This document shows positions 17,686 through 25,780 of a stretch of 64,000 nt of DNA, one piece after another. Position 1 is the stretch's first letter. Each line of letters opens with the position of its first letter. Under the pieces are notes generated by a model. The model saw only the letters and a program-made list of their open reading frames with translations. It was not told the DNA's origin and ran no database searches. The stretch comes from AP-16 sp036395835 (GTDB lineage Bacteria; Pseudomonadota; Alphaproteobacteria; Rhizobiales; Xanthobacteraceae), in contig DASWCW010000036.1 of NCBI GenBank assembly GCA_036395835.1, positions 5,478 to 69,477 of the forward strand, in the 5' to 3' direction. Both the position numbers and the translations under genes were made by a program.

Positions 17686-19038
17686 ATGTTCGATAAGATC
17701 CTCATCGCCAACCGCGGCGAGATCGCGCTCAGGATCCTGCGCGCCTGCAAGGAGCTCGGCATCGCCACCGTGGCGGTGCATTCGACCGCCGACGACGACG
17801 CCATGCACGTGCGGCTCGCCGACGAAAGCGTCTGCATCGGCCCGCCGCCGGCCAGGGATTCCTACCTCAATATTCCGGCGCTGCTCGCGGCGTGCGAGAT
17901 CACCGGCGCGGATGCGGTGCATCCGGGCTACGGCTTCCTGTCCGAGAACGCGCGGTTCGCCGAAATTCTCGCCGAGCACAACGTGCATTTCATCGGGCCC
18001 AAGCCCGAGCACATCCGCCTGATGGGCGATAAGATCGAGGCCAAGCGCACCGCCCGACGGCTCGGCCTCGCGGTGGTGCCGGGCTCGGAAACGGCAGTCG
18101 GTTCCGACGAGGACGCAGTTCGGCTTGCGGCGGACTTCGGCTTCCCGCTGCTGATCAAGGCGGCCGCCGGCGGCGGCGGGCGCGGCATGAAGGTCGCGCG
18201 CTCGCAAGCGGAATTGTCGTCGGCTCTGGCAACGGCGCGCGCCGAAGCCAAGGCGGCGTTCGGCTACGACGCGCTCTACCTGGAGAAATATTTGGAGGCG
18301 CCGCGCCACGTCGAGATCCAGGTGCTCGGCGACGGCAACGGCCGCGCCATCCACCTTGGCGAGCGCGATTGCTCGCTGCAGCGGCGGCATCAGAAGCTGC
18401 TGGAGGAAGGCCCCTCGCCGGCGCTCAATGCGGGGGAACGCGACCGCATCGGCGAGAAAGTCGCGGATGCGATGCGCGCGCTCAATTATCTCGGCGCCGG
18501 CACCGTCGAGTTCCTGCACCAGGACGGGCAGTTCTATTTCATCGAGATGAACACGCGGATCCAGGTCGAGCATCCGGTCACCGAGATGATCACCGACATC
18601 GACCTTGTTCTCGAGCAGATCCGGGTGGCGGCGGGCGCCGAGCTCCTGCTCGAGCAGAAGGACGTGCGCTTTCACGGGCACGCGATCGAGTGCCGCGTAA
18701 ATGCCGAGAATGCCGCCTCGTTCCGGCCCTCCCCGGGCCGGATCCTGCACTATCACCCGCCCGGCGGCCTCGGCGTCCGCGTGGATTCGGCGGCCTATCA
18801 GGGCTATGCGATCCCGCCCTATTACGATTCGCTCGTCGGCAAGCTGATCGTGCACGGCAAGACCCGCACCGAGTGCCTGATGCGGCTCAAGCGCGCGCTC
18901 GACGAGTTCGTCATCGACGGGATCGACACCACCTTGCCGGTGTTCCGCGCGCTGGTGCGCGAGCAGGACATCGTCGACGGCAATTATCACATCCATTGGC
19001 TGGAAGATTTTCTCGCGCGCACCGTGCTGCAGGAATGA
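17686..19038 (+). CDS. accC: Acetyl-CoA carboxylase biotin carboxylase subunit
   Basis: This 450-residue ATP-grasp enzyme carboxylates biotin on AccB. Visible features: the N-terminal [17 protein letters not shown], the glycine-rich ATP loop [14 protein letters not shown] near 164-177, [16 protein letters not shown], and the metal-binding and catalytic segment [15 protein letters not shown]. Length and motifs are canonical. It follows accB by 66 bases on the same strand. Confidence 0.97.
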   Translation: MFDKILIANRGEIALRILRACKELGIATVAVHSTADDDAMHVRLADESVCIGPPPARDSYLNIPALLAACEITGADAVHPGYGFLSENARFAEILAEHNVHFIGPKPEHIRLMGDKIEAKRTARRLGLAVVPGSETAVGSDEDAVRLAADFGFPLLIKAAAGGGGRGMKVARSQAELSSALATARAEAKAAFGYDALYLEKYLEAPRHVEIQVLGDGNGRAIHLGERDCSLQRRHQKLLEEGPSPALNAGERDRIGEKVADAMRALNYLGAGTVEFLHQDGQFYFIEMNTRIQVEHPVTEMITDIDLVLEQIRVAAGAELLLEQKDVRFHGHAIECRVNAENAASFRPSPGRILHYHPPGGLGVRVDSAAYQGYAIPPYYDSLVGKLIVHGKTRTECLMRLKRALDEFVIDGIDTTLPVFRALVREQDIVDGNYHIHWLEDFLARTVLQE

Positions 19039-19061
19039 CGGCGAGGACGGGCGCGCAGCTC

Positions 19062-19123
19062 GCAGGGTGGGTCGAGCGAAGCGCGACCCACCGGTGGGTT
19101 TCGCTGCCGCCCGACCCGCCTTA
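19062..19123. repeat. Palindromic intergenic repeat (GGTGGG family)
   Basis: An imperfect inverted repeat: GCAGGGTGGGTCGAGCGAAG reads into CGACCCACC, a turn, then GGTGGGTTTCG...CGACCCGCC. The sequence type is shared with the element at 34433-34499. It lies between accC and aat. An in-frame upstream start for aat (19067) would translate through it, which argues for the later ATG. Confidence 0.7.
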
Positions 19124-19135
19124 CAATTCGATTCC

Positions 19136-19813
19136 ATGGCCAACCGTCAGAGCTCCCAAGTCGAGATCACGCCGGAAGTGCTGCTCAAGGCCTATGCCTG
19201 CGGCATCTTTCCGATGGCGGAGAGCGCCGAGGACCCGGCGCTCTATTGGATCGAGCCGGAGCGCCGGGGCATTCTGCCGCTCGAGCGCTTCCATGTACCG
19301 GCGCGGCTCGCCCGCACCTTGCGCGGCGATCGGTTTCGGGTGGTGTGCGATCGCGATTTCGACGCGGTGATCGACGGCTGCGCCGAGCCCCAGGCCGGCC
19401 GCGCCCGGACCTGGATCAACATCCGGATTCGCAGGCTCTATCGCGCCCTGTTCGAGCACGGGCATTGCCACACGGTCGAGGTCTATGACGGCGATGTCCT
19501 GGTCGGCGGGCTCTATGGGGTCAGCCTCGCCGGCGCATTCTTCGGCGAGAGCATGTTCCACCGCGCGCGCGATGCCTCGAAGATCGCGCTGGTGCATCTC
19601 GTCGCCCGGCTGCGCGCCGGCGGTTTTATCCTGCTCGACACCCAGTTCGTCACCGATCATCTGGAGATGTTCGGCGCGATCGAGCTGTCCCGGCGCCAGT
19701 ATCACCGGCTGCTCGAGCGGGCGCTGGCCGGCGATGGCCGCTTCGACGCACTGGCGCCGGATATCCCGATGACCGGGCGCGACGCGCTCGCCCGCGCGAC
19801 GGGCGCCGGCTGA
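19136..19813 (+). CDS. aat: Leucyl/phenylalanyl-tRNA--protein transferase
   Basis: This 225-residue enzyme adds Leu or Phe from tRNA to N-terminal Arg/Lys of proteins, marking them for ClpS/ClpAP degradation. Family signatures include [14 protein letters not shown], the conserved Trp-containing [39 protein letters not shown], and the [18 protein letters not shown] core. Start ATG 19136 is preferred over 19067 because the latter lies inside a palindromic repeat. No strong Shine-Dalgarno sequence is seen. Confidence 0.95.
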   Translation: MANRQSSQVEITPEVLLKAYACGIFPMAESAEDPALYWIEPERRGILPLERFHVPARLARTLRGDRFRVVCDRDFDAVIDGCAEPQAGRARTWINIRIRRLYRALFEHGHCHTVEVYDGDVLVGGLYGVSLAGAFFGESMFHRARDASKIALVHLVARLRAGGFILLDTQFVTDHLEMFGAIELSRRQYHRLLERALAGDGRFDALAPDIPMTGRDALARATGAG

Positions 19814-19852
19814 GGCGCCGTCCGCGCGTTTGCGCTCGTTGCCGGACGAGGC

Positions 19853-20695
19853 TTACCGCCTCTGAGTCGCGGGGGATGGATTGGCCGCCTGCGCGGGCAC
19901 GGTGGGCTTTGCCGGTGCAGCCGCGGCCGGCGCAGGCGGATTGGCGCTCTGGATCGGCGGGCTCGGCGGGCTCGGCGTCGCGGCGGCAGCGCTCGAGGGC
20001 GGCGTTCCCGCGGCGACGTTGCTCTTTTTGCAGTCGACGAGCCACACATCGTAGATCGGATGCTCGACCCCGTGCAGGCCGGGGCTCGCCGCGAACATCC
20101 AGCCGGTGAAGAGGCGCTTGGTCTCGCCCTGCAACGTGATCTCATCGACTTCGACGAAGCCGTCGGTATTCGGCGTTTCCGTCGGCGGGCGCGTGTAGCA
20201 GGCGCGCGGCGTGACCTGCAGTGCACCGAACTGCACCGTCTCGTTGACGGCGACATCGAACGTGATGATCCGGCCGGTGATCTTGTCGAGCCCGGAGAAC
20301 ACCGCGGTCGGATTGACGACCTTCTCCGCCGGCAACGCCGTGATCACTTCGTCGCCGGGCTGCGGCGCGGTATTGCCGGGCTGCGGGGCGCCGCGCGGCT
20401 GGCGCTGGCCCGGCGGCAGGCCGGGTGGCGGCGCCTGACCCGGTCTTTGCACCACGCCCTGCTGGGTCGGGTCCATCCCGGGCGGCGGCGGAAGCGGCTG
20501 CGACTGAACGGCGCTCGGCGGCGGCGCAGGGCCGCGGGATTCGTTTGGCGGCGGCGGATACGGCTGGCGCCCGGGCACGTTCGCGGGCGGGCGCGGCGAA
20601 TCGCCGAAAATCGTGCCGAATTGCGCCGCTGCCGGTGCGACATTCACCAGCACGCCGACGCAAGCCAACGCTGCGAGAAATTTGGGTCCAGCCAT
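19853..20695 (-). CDS. DUF2155 domain-containing secreted protein
   Basis: This 280-residue protein has a signal peptide (MAGPKFLAALACVGVLVNV...AQ), a Pro/Gln/Gly-rich disordered region to about residue 110, and then the DUF2155 domain. That domain contains VFSGLDKITGRI and the cysteine-containing TPRACYTRPP and the conserved FTGWMFAASPGLHGVEHP and YDVWLVDCK. A low-complexity Pro/Ala tail follows. DUF2155 proteins are common in alphaproteobacteria next to NDUFA12-type genes, as here. Their function is unknown to me. Start ATG 20695 was chosen because it opens the signal peptide. Confidence 0.88.
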   Translation of the reverse strand: MAGPKFLAALACVGVLVNVAPAAAQFGTIFGDSPRPPANVPGRQPYPPPPNESRGPAPPPSAVQSQPLPPPPGMDPTQQGVVQRPGQAPPPGLPPGQRQPRGAPQPGNTAPQPGDEVITALPAEKVVNPTAVFSGLDKITGRIITFDVAVNETVQFGALQVTPRACYTRPPTETPNTDGFVEVDEITLQGETKRLFTGWMFAASPGLHGVEHPIYDVWLVDCKKSNVAAGTPPSSAAAATPSPPSPPIQSANPPAPAAAAPAKPTVPAQAANPSPATQRR

Positions 20696-20815
20696 CGGCG
20701 CCCGGAGCCGCGCGCGATTTTTTCGCGGCGGAATGCGGCTGGTTAACACGCGGATTGCGGCACGGAAAGGGCGCTTCCTCCCGCGGCGGATCCCCTTCGG
20801 GGGAGAAACGAAGCG

Positions 20816-21226
20816 TTACTCGCCCGGCGTCCAGGCCTTGTAGTCGCCGGTGGCGGGATGGCGGCGGTTCTGGGCGAGCGTCGAGCCGGGCGGGCGATAG
20901 GCCAGCGGCGTGCCGGTGAGATTGGGCCGATGCGATTTCTCCCAGGGCCAGGTCTTCACGGTCTCCTGTGTCGGCGGCACGTCGACGGTGTGGTGCAGCC
21001 AGCCGTGCCAGCTCGGCGGCACCTTCGAGGCTTCCGCATAGCCGGTGTAGATCACCCACCGGCGCTCGAACCCGAGGGTGGGATCGACCTTGCCGCCGCG
21101 GGTCCGGTAATAGCGATTGCCGAACTCGTCGGTCCCGACGAGCTCGCCATACGCCCACGTCCAAAACTGGGTGCCGAACGTCACGCCGTTCCACCAGGTG
21201 AAGAAGCGCAGCAGAAAGGTCTTCAT
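20816..21226 (-). CDS. NDUFA12-family (complex I 17.2 kDa subunit homologue) protein
   Basis: This 136-residue protein has the family core TWWNGVTFGTQFWTWAYGELVGTDEFGNRYY, then RRWVIYTGYAEASKVPPSWHGWLHH and PYRPP-type C-terminus. In alphaproteobacteria and mitochondria this supernumerary subunit associates with NADH:ubiquinone oxidoreductase at the membrane. It is transcribed towards DUF2155, a pairing I regard as conserved in the group. Confidence 0.92.
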   Translation of the reverse strand: MKTFLLRFFTWWNGVTFGTQFWTWAYGELVGTDEFGNRYYRTRGGKVDPTLGFERRWVIYTGYAEASKVPPSWHGWLHHTVDVPPTQETVKTWPWEKSHRPNLTGTPLAYRPPGSTLAQNRRHPATGDYKAWTPGE

Positions 21227-21292
21227 TCGCCGCTTGTGCCACCGCGGCCGATCCGTGTCCAGGATGACCCGTCGCAGTGCCGGGTCGATCTG

Positions 21293-23473
21293 CTATGCCG
21301 CGCGATCCCGCTGTGATCGCCACAGCGCGGCAAGCCGCTCGAGCCCGCGCTCGCTGCCGAGCAGCGCGCGCTTCTCCGCCTCGCTCAGGACTTCGAACGC
21401 CTCCTCCAGATTGGTGCATTCGTCGAGCTTGGCGAGACCGACGACGAGGTGGACGTCGAGGTCGCGGCCGGAGCGGCGTCGCGGCGGCGGCAGCATGCGG
21501 CGGTGCAGCTCGACGAGGTCCGGATCGTCGAGAAACGCGGCCATCAGCTCGCCCGGCTTGCGCTCGACCGCACGCAAGCTCGCGGTCAATTCCTCCGCAT
21601 GGGAAAGGATGGGCGGGGGTGCGCGCTCCTCCGGGATCGACAGCAGCCCGAGCCGGCGCAGCGCGAGCCCCCAGTTCGGCCGCGCCGTCAGCGTGGCCAG
21701 CGGAACGGCGAACACCAGGCCGACGATGACCGGCGTCATCCACAGGAACAGCGGCGGGGACACGGCAAAGGCCGCTGCCGCGAACGAGAAGCCGAACAAG
21801 GTGTGCCAGCGATAGCGGCGCAAGCTCTCCCGCAGCGGCATGGCGGCGGCGGCGCGGCGCTGCGCGCTCCAGCCGGCGTCGCGTCCGAGCAGGATCTGCA
21901 GGACCGCGGCCGTCTGCATCAGCATCAGGATGGGAGCGGTCAGCCCCGAGATCAGCGTTTCGATCAGCAGCCCCGCAAATCCGCGCAGCGCGCCGCCGCA
22001 GCCGCGCCGCATCGAGCGGTCGCCGAGCAGGAGGAGGTAGCCGAGCAGCTTGGGCGCCAGCAACAGCCCGATCGTGCCGGCGAATACCTGCGCGGCGCGG
22101 ACCGGATCCTGCGCCGGCCATTGCGGGAACAGCGAGAAGCCCGGAGCAAAATATTCCGGCCGGACGAAGCGCGCCTGCAGCGAGATCATCAATCCGACCA
22201 GCAGGAACGTGAGCCACATCGGCGCGGTCAGATAGGCACCGATGCCGGTGACGAGATGCAGCCGGCTGACCCAGTGGAAGCCGCGGGCCGGCAGCACCGC
22301 GAGGTGCTGCAGATTGCCCTGGCACCAGCGACGGTCGCGCAGCGCATAATCGCTGAGCGAGGGCGGGCACTCCTCGTAGCTGCCCGACAGGATCGGCGCC
22401 ATGTAAATCGCCCAGCCGCCGCGGCGGAGCATCGCCGCCTCGACGAAATCGTGACTCAGGATGGTGCCGCCGAACGGCTTGCGCCCGCGCAGCTCCGGCA
22501 GCCCGGCGCGCTCGGCGAAGGCCCGCACTCGGATCGCCGCGTTGTGGCCCCAATAGTTTCCTTCCGCGCCGTGCCACCACGCGAGCCCATGGGCGATCAG
22601 CGGCCCGTAGACGCGGCCGGCGAACTGCTGCACGCGCGCAAACAGCGTGTTGGCGTTGACGATCACCGGGAGCGTCTGGATCAGCCCGACCTGCGGGTTG
22701 CGCTCCATGGCGGCGATCAGCCGAACGATGGTGGCGCCGGTCATCAGGCTGTCGGCGTCGAGAATGATCATCTGCTCGTAGCGCGCCCCGAAGCGGCGCA
22801 GCCAATCCGCGATGTTGCCGGACTTGCGGCCTTCGTTGACGGCGCGGTGGCGGTAGAAAATCCGCCCGTGGCCGCCGGTGCGATCGCGCAGCGCGACGAA
22901 ATGCATCTCCTCGGCGATCCAGGTCTCCGGGTCTGTGCTGTCGCTGAGAATGAAGAAGTCGAAATGCTCGAGCGCGCCGGATTCCGCGAGCGAAGCGTAG
23001 ATCGCCTCGATCCGGCCCATCAGATGCGGGGCGTATTCGTTGTAGGCGGGCACCAGCAGCGCGGTTCGGGTCGAAAGCCCGGGGAGCGGCCCGGCTTCCT
23101 CGATGCCGAGCTGGCGCGTGCCGCCGCGGAGGAGCGACACGAACCCGGCGAACGCGGTCGCGAACGAGAATGCGATCCAGGCGAACAGGACGACGTACAG
23201 CGCGAGAATGACCGCTTCGAGATTGGTCAGGCCGCCGACCTGCAGCACCAGATACATTTCGTATCCGGCAAATCCGGTCAGCGCCAACGTCGCGCAGACG
23301 AGAACGACGCGGCGGCCCGACGTGCCGGGCGGCGAGGTCGGCGACCCGACCGGCTGCGGTTGCTGCCGCAGCGACTGGACCGGCATCGCCAGCGGCGCTT
23401 CGTCCGGCAGCGCCGGAGGCTGCGGCGTCGCCGCGGCGGGCGCGCCGTCCTGCAGGCGCGCTACGCGGTCCAT
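21293..23473 (-). CDS. opgH: Glucans biosynthesis glucosyltransferase H
   Basis: This 726-residue inner-membrane family 2 glycosyltransferase makes the linear beta-1,2 backbone of osmoregulated periplasmic glucans from UDP-glucose. Two N-terminal membrane helices (about 55-75 and 82-115) precede the catalytic domain with LLVPAYNE, the DxD-like ILDADSLM, LSHDFVEAAML and RRWCQGNLQH. Several more helices follow (FLLVGLMISL, IGLLLAPKLLGYLLLL and others). ATG 23473 overlaps the end of opgG by 13 bases, indicating translational coupling. An in-frame extension upstream would overlap opgG and is rejected. Confidence 0.95.
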   Translation of the reverse strand: MDRVARLQDGAPAAATPQPPALPDEAPLAMPVQSLRQQPQPVGSPTSPPGTSGRRVVLVCATLALTGFAGYEMYLVLQVGGLTNLEAVILALYVVLFAWIAFSFATAFAGFVSLLRGGTRQLGIEEAGPLPGLSTRTALLVPAYNEYAPHLMGRIEAIYASLAESGALEHFDFFILSDSTDPETWIAEEMHFVALRDRTGGHGRIFYRHRAVNEGRKSGNIADWLRRFGARYEQMIILDADSLMTGATIVRLIAAMERNPQVGLIQTLPVIVNANTLFARVQQFAGRVYGPLIAHGLAWWHGAEGNYWGHNAAIRVRAFAERAGLPELRGRKPFGGTILSHDFVEAAMLRRGGWAIYMAPILSGSYEECPPSLSDYALRDRRWCQGNLQHLAVLPARGFHWVSRLHLVTGIGAYLTAPMWLTFLLVGLMISLQARFVRPEYFAPGFSLFPQWPAQDPVRAAQVFAGTIGLLLAPKLLGYLLLLGDRSMRRGCGGALRGFAGLLIETLISGLTAPILMLMQTAAVLQILLGRDAGWSAQRRAAAAMPLRESLRRYRWHTLFGFSFAAAAFAVSPPLFLWMTPVIVGLVFAVPLATLTARPNWGLALRRLGLLSIPEERAPPPILSHAEELTASLRAVERKPGELMAAFLDDPDLVELHRRMLPPPRRRSGRDLDVHLVVGLAKLDECTNLEEAFEVLSEAEKRALLGSERGLERLAALWRSQRDRAA

Positions 23474-25035
23474 CGATAGAGCCAGACTTCGGAAAGCATG
23501 GCTTCGCCCAGCATCAGTTGCGCGCGCAGCTCGACGGGCGATTGCCGCCCCGGCACGAGCTCGAAGCTCAGGCGCCAGCCGCCGGTTTCCGGATTGGGCT
23601 GGGTCACCACGTGCCGGATCTCGCCGGCGCCGGCGCTCACGAGCCCGCGGATGTTCTCGGGCGGGCCGGCGGCCTTGAGGTTCTCGCCCTGAAAGTCGAG
23701 CACGAACAGCCGCGTGCTGGAATCCGAGCCGCGGCCAGCGCGCGTCGCCCTCACCTCCGCCAGCTCGGGCTTGTAGGATTTGCCGGAGCCCCAATGCTGC
23801 CGGTAGGTGAACGTGTATTCGCCCTTGGCGCGCAGCGGCTCGTTCGGCCGCCAGAACGCGACCATGTTGTCGTGGATCTCCTCCTTGCTGGGAATTTCCA
23901 CGAGGAACACGCCGCCACTGCCCCAGTCGCCGATCGGCTCGATCCACAGGCTGGGGCGCTTCTCGTAATGGGCTTCGAGATCCTGATAATCGCGGAAGTC
24001 GCGCTTGCGCTGGATCAGGCCGAAGCCGCGCGGATTGGTGTCGACGAAGGTGGAGATCTGCAGATCGCCGGGATTGTTCAGCGGCCGCCACAGGTGCTCG
24101 CCGCGCCCGTTGAGCATGCCGAGACCGTCGGAATCGTGAACCGCGGGCCGGAAATCATCGACATTGGCGCGATTGCCGGCGTCGAACATGAACATGCTGG
24201 TGAGCGGCGCGAGCCCCGCCGTCGCGATATCCGCGCGCGGGTAGAGCGCGGCCTCGACGTCGAACACGGTGGGGTCGCCCGGTCGGATCGTGAAGCGATA
24301 GGAGCCCGCCGCGCTCGGGGTATCGAGCAGTGCATGCACGACGACGGACTTGGTGTTGGGCTGCGGCCGCTCCAGCCAGAACGATTTGAACACCGGAAAT
24401 TCCTCGCCTTTGGGATCGCCGGTGGCGAGCGCGAGCCCGCGGGCGGAGATGCCGAAGTTCAACCCCTTGGCCAGCGAGCGGAAATAGCTCGCGCCGAGGA
24501 AAACCGCGACTTCGTCGTAATAGTCCGGGCGATTGACCGGGGCGTGCAGGCGAAAGCCGGCAAAGCCGATATCGTCGCTGGGATCCGGAGACGTGATTTT
24601 TCCCAACGAGAAGATGCCCGGCGAATACACGATGCGGCGGGCGCGGCCCTGATGGACCTCGAAAATGTCGATGCGGTCGGAATAATAGAAGCCGCGATGG
24701 AAGAATTGCGCCTCGAACGGCAGGCCCGCGCCGCGCCACAGCGCCTTCTCCGGCTCGAATCGGATCGAGCGGTACTGGTCGTAGGTCAGGTTCTTGAGCG
24801 TGTCGGGCAGGCGCGTGTCGGGCGGTTTGTATGGCTTTTGCGCGAGATCGCGCGCGAGCTGCCGCACGCTGAGCGCATCGAACGGCGAGCCCTCGTCGGG
24901 ATTGGCCGCCGCGAGCGCCGTCCGCGGGTGTCGTTCGATGACGGCTAGGAAAGGCAGCGACAGGCCTGCAAGCACAAGGTCCCGACGGCGCAACTGCTTC
25001 CTCCCCCAACCTCGCGGGACTCGAGCGCTTTGCAT
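23461..25035 (-). CDS. opgG: Periplasmic glucan biosynthesis protein OpgG/OpgD family
   Basis: This 524-residue periplasmic protein acts with OpgH to branch or modify osmoregulated periplasmic glucans. The family is visible from FDALSVRQLARDLAQKPY, PDTLKNLTYDQYRSIRF, the YPRADIATAGLAPLTSMF block and GDWGSGGVFLVEIP. The N-terminus (MQSARVPRGWGRKQLRRRDLVLAGLSLP) has arginines and a hydrophobic core resembling a twin-arginine signal, as in OpgD. The symbol could therefore equally be opgD. Start ATG 25035 opens that signal; an extension to 25635 has no homologous character. Confidence 0.92.
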   Translation of the reverse strand: MQSARVPRGWGRKQLRRRDLVLAGLSLPFLAVIERHPRTALAAANPDEGSPFDALSVRQLARDLAQKPYKPPDTRLPDTLKNLTYDQYRSIRFEPEKALWRGAGLPFEAQFFHRGFYYSDRIDIFEVHQGRARRIVYSPGIFSLGKITSPDPSDDIGFAGFRLHAPVNRPDYYDEVAVFLGASYFRSLAKGLNFGISARGLALATGDPKGEEFPVFKSFWLERPQPNTKSVVVHALLDTPSAAGSYRFTIRPGDPTVFDVEAALYPRADIATAGLAPLTSMFMFDAGNRANVDDFRPAVHDSDGLGMLNGRGEHLWRPLNNPGDLQISTFVDTNPRGFGLIQRKRDFRDYQDLEAHYEKRPSLWIEPIGDWGSGGVFLVEIPSKEEIHDNMVAFWRPNEPLRAKGEYTFTYRQHWGSGKSYKPELAEVRATRAGRGSDSSTRLFVLDFQGENLKAAGPPENIRGLVSAGAGEIRHVVTQPNPETGGWRLSFELVPGRQSPVELRAQLMLGEAMLSEVWLYRWTA

Positions 25036-25470
25036 CACGATGAGATCAGGGGCTGCGCACGGCGCAGACTGGTCCCCCGCATTTTTGCATCGAGATAATG
25101 GCAAGCCGCGTCCGCGGTTCCGCGATTTCCTGTTGCGCGCCGGCGCCGGCCGGCGGCAGGCGAGTCGCGCGAGCCCATTCATTCCGATTCGAGCCGGTTG
25201 CGATCCTGATTCTGCTCTCGCCGCCAACCGACGGCAGCCAAACAGGATTTCGATTCTCCGGAACGCCGAAGTTTGCCGGTACCATAGCACCTTTTCTGGC
25301 CCAAGCGTATGCCGACAGGATGGCGATTCGCGACCGTTCGCCGCCGCCGCGCCCTTCCGAATCCCCTTCCCTTCTCCGATATTTACCGCAATGCAGCTCG
25401 GCGTTTTCCCCGCAATCCACGGGCAACTTTCCCCAGATTTAGGGGTTGATTCAGACTCTCGCACTAGTTC
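25036..25470. other. Divergent intergenic region between opgG and nrdJ, proximal part
   Basis: About 435 bases without a credible gene, somewhat richer in A and T than the flanks, especially 25190-25470. It must hold the opgGH promoter on the minus strand, but I see no convincing boxes. No palindromic repeat or RNA gene was recognised here. Confidence 0.5.
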
Positions 25471-25499
25471 TTGACTGCCGGGACGGAGTCGTCCTAGCC
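25471..25499 (+). promoter_or_regulatory. Candidate sigma-70 promoter for nrdJ
   Basis: TTGACT at 25471-25476 is followed after exactly 17 bases by CTAGCC at 25494-25499. The -35 matches the consensus well. The -10 shares only the CTA start tolerated in alphaproteobacterial promoters. Transcription from here would give a leader of about 275 bases before the nrdJ ATG. Prediction only. Confidence 0.35.
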
Positions 25500-25504
25500 T
25501 TCGG

Positions 25505-25780
25505 GTGTCGGGCGCGGGTCGTACCAAGTGCTCGCCGGACGCCTCCCAGAACAGGCTAGCGACGCCGCTCCGCCGGGGCCGAAGGCTAAGGCGAGCCCAT
25601 GGCTTCGCATGGACCGGAGGTCGGTAGCGACCCACTCAGAACGGGCGCCGCGAAGTGCCGGGCGTAACGGGACGTGGAGCAGAGTGCCGGGACCAACCGG
25701 CAGCGCGCGGGCTTTGGCCCACGCAAGGCGAAATGTCGGCGCGCGGGCAACCGGCGTCGACGAAAAAACGGGGTGGAGCA
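25505..25780 (+). other. GC-rich, hairpin-forming leader of nrdJ (possible cis-regulatory RNA)
   Basis: The stretch between the candidate promoter and the nrdJ ATG contains successive perfect short hairpins. Examples are CCATG-GCTTCG-CATGG (25599-25614 region) immediately followed by GGTCG-GTAG-CGACC (25619-25632 region), plus several GC-rich arms. The cobalamin-riboswitch signatures (the CCGCAACTGT-like and AGCCAGGAGACCTGCC-like boxes) are not seen on either strand. It may be an unclassified structured leader; no known family could be assigned. Confidence 0.35.

Noticed and set aside
25505..25780. Cobalamin riboswitch upstream of nrdJ.
   Set aside because: The conserved boxes of the class were looked for on both strands and not found.
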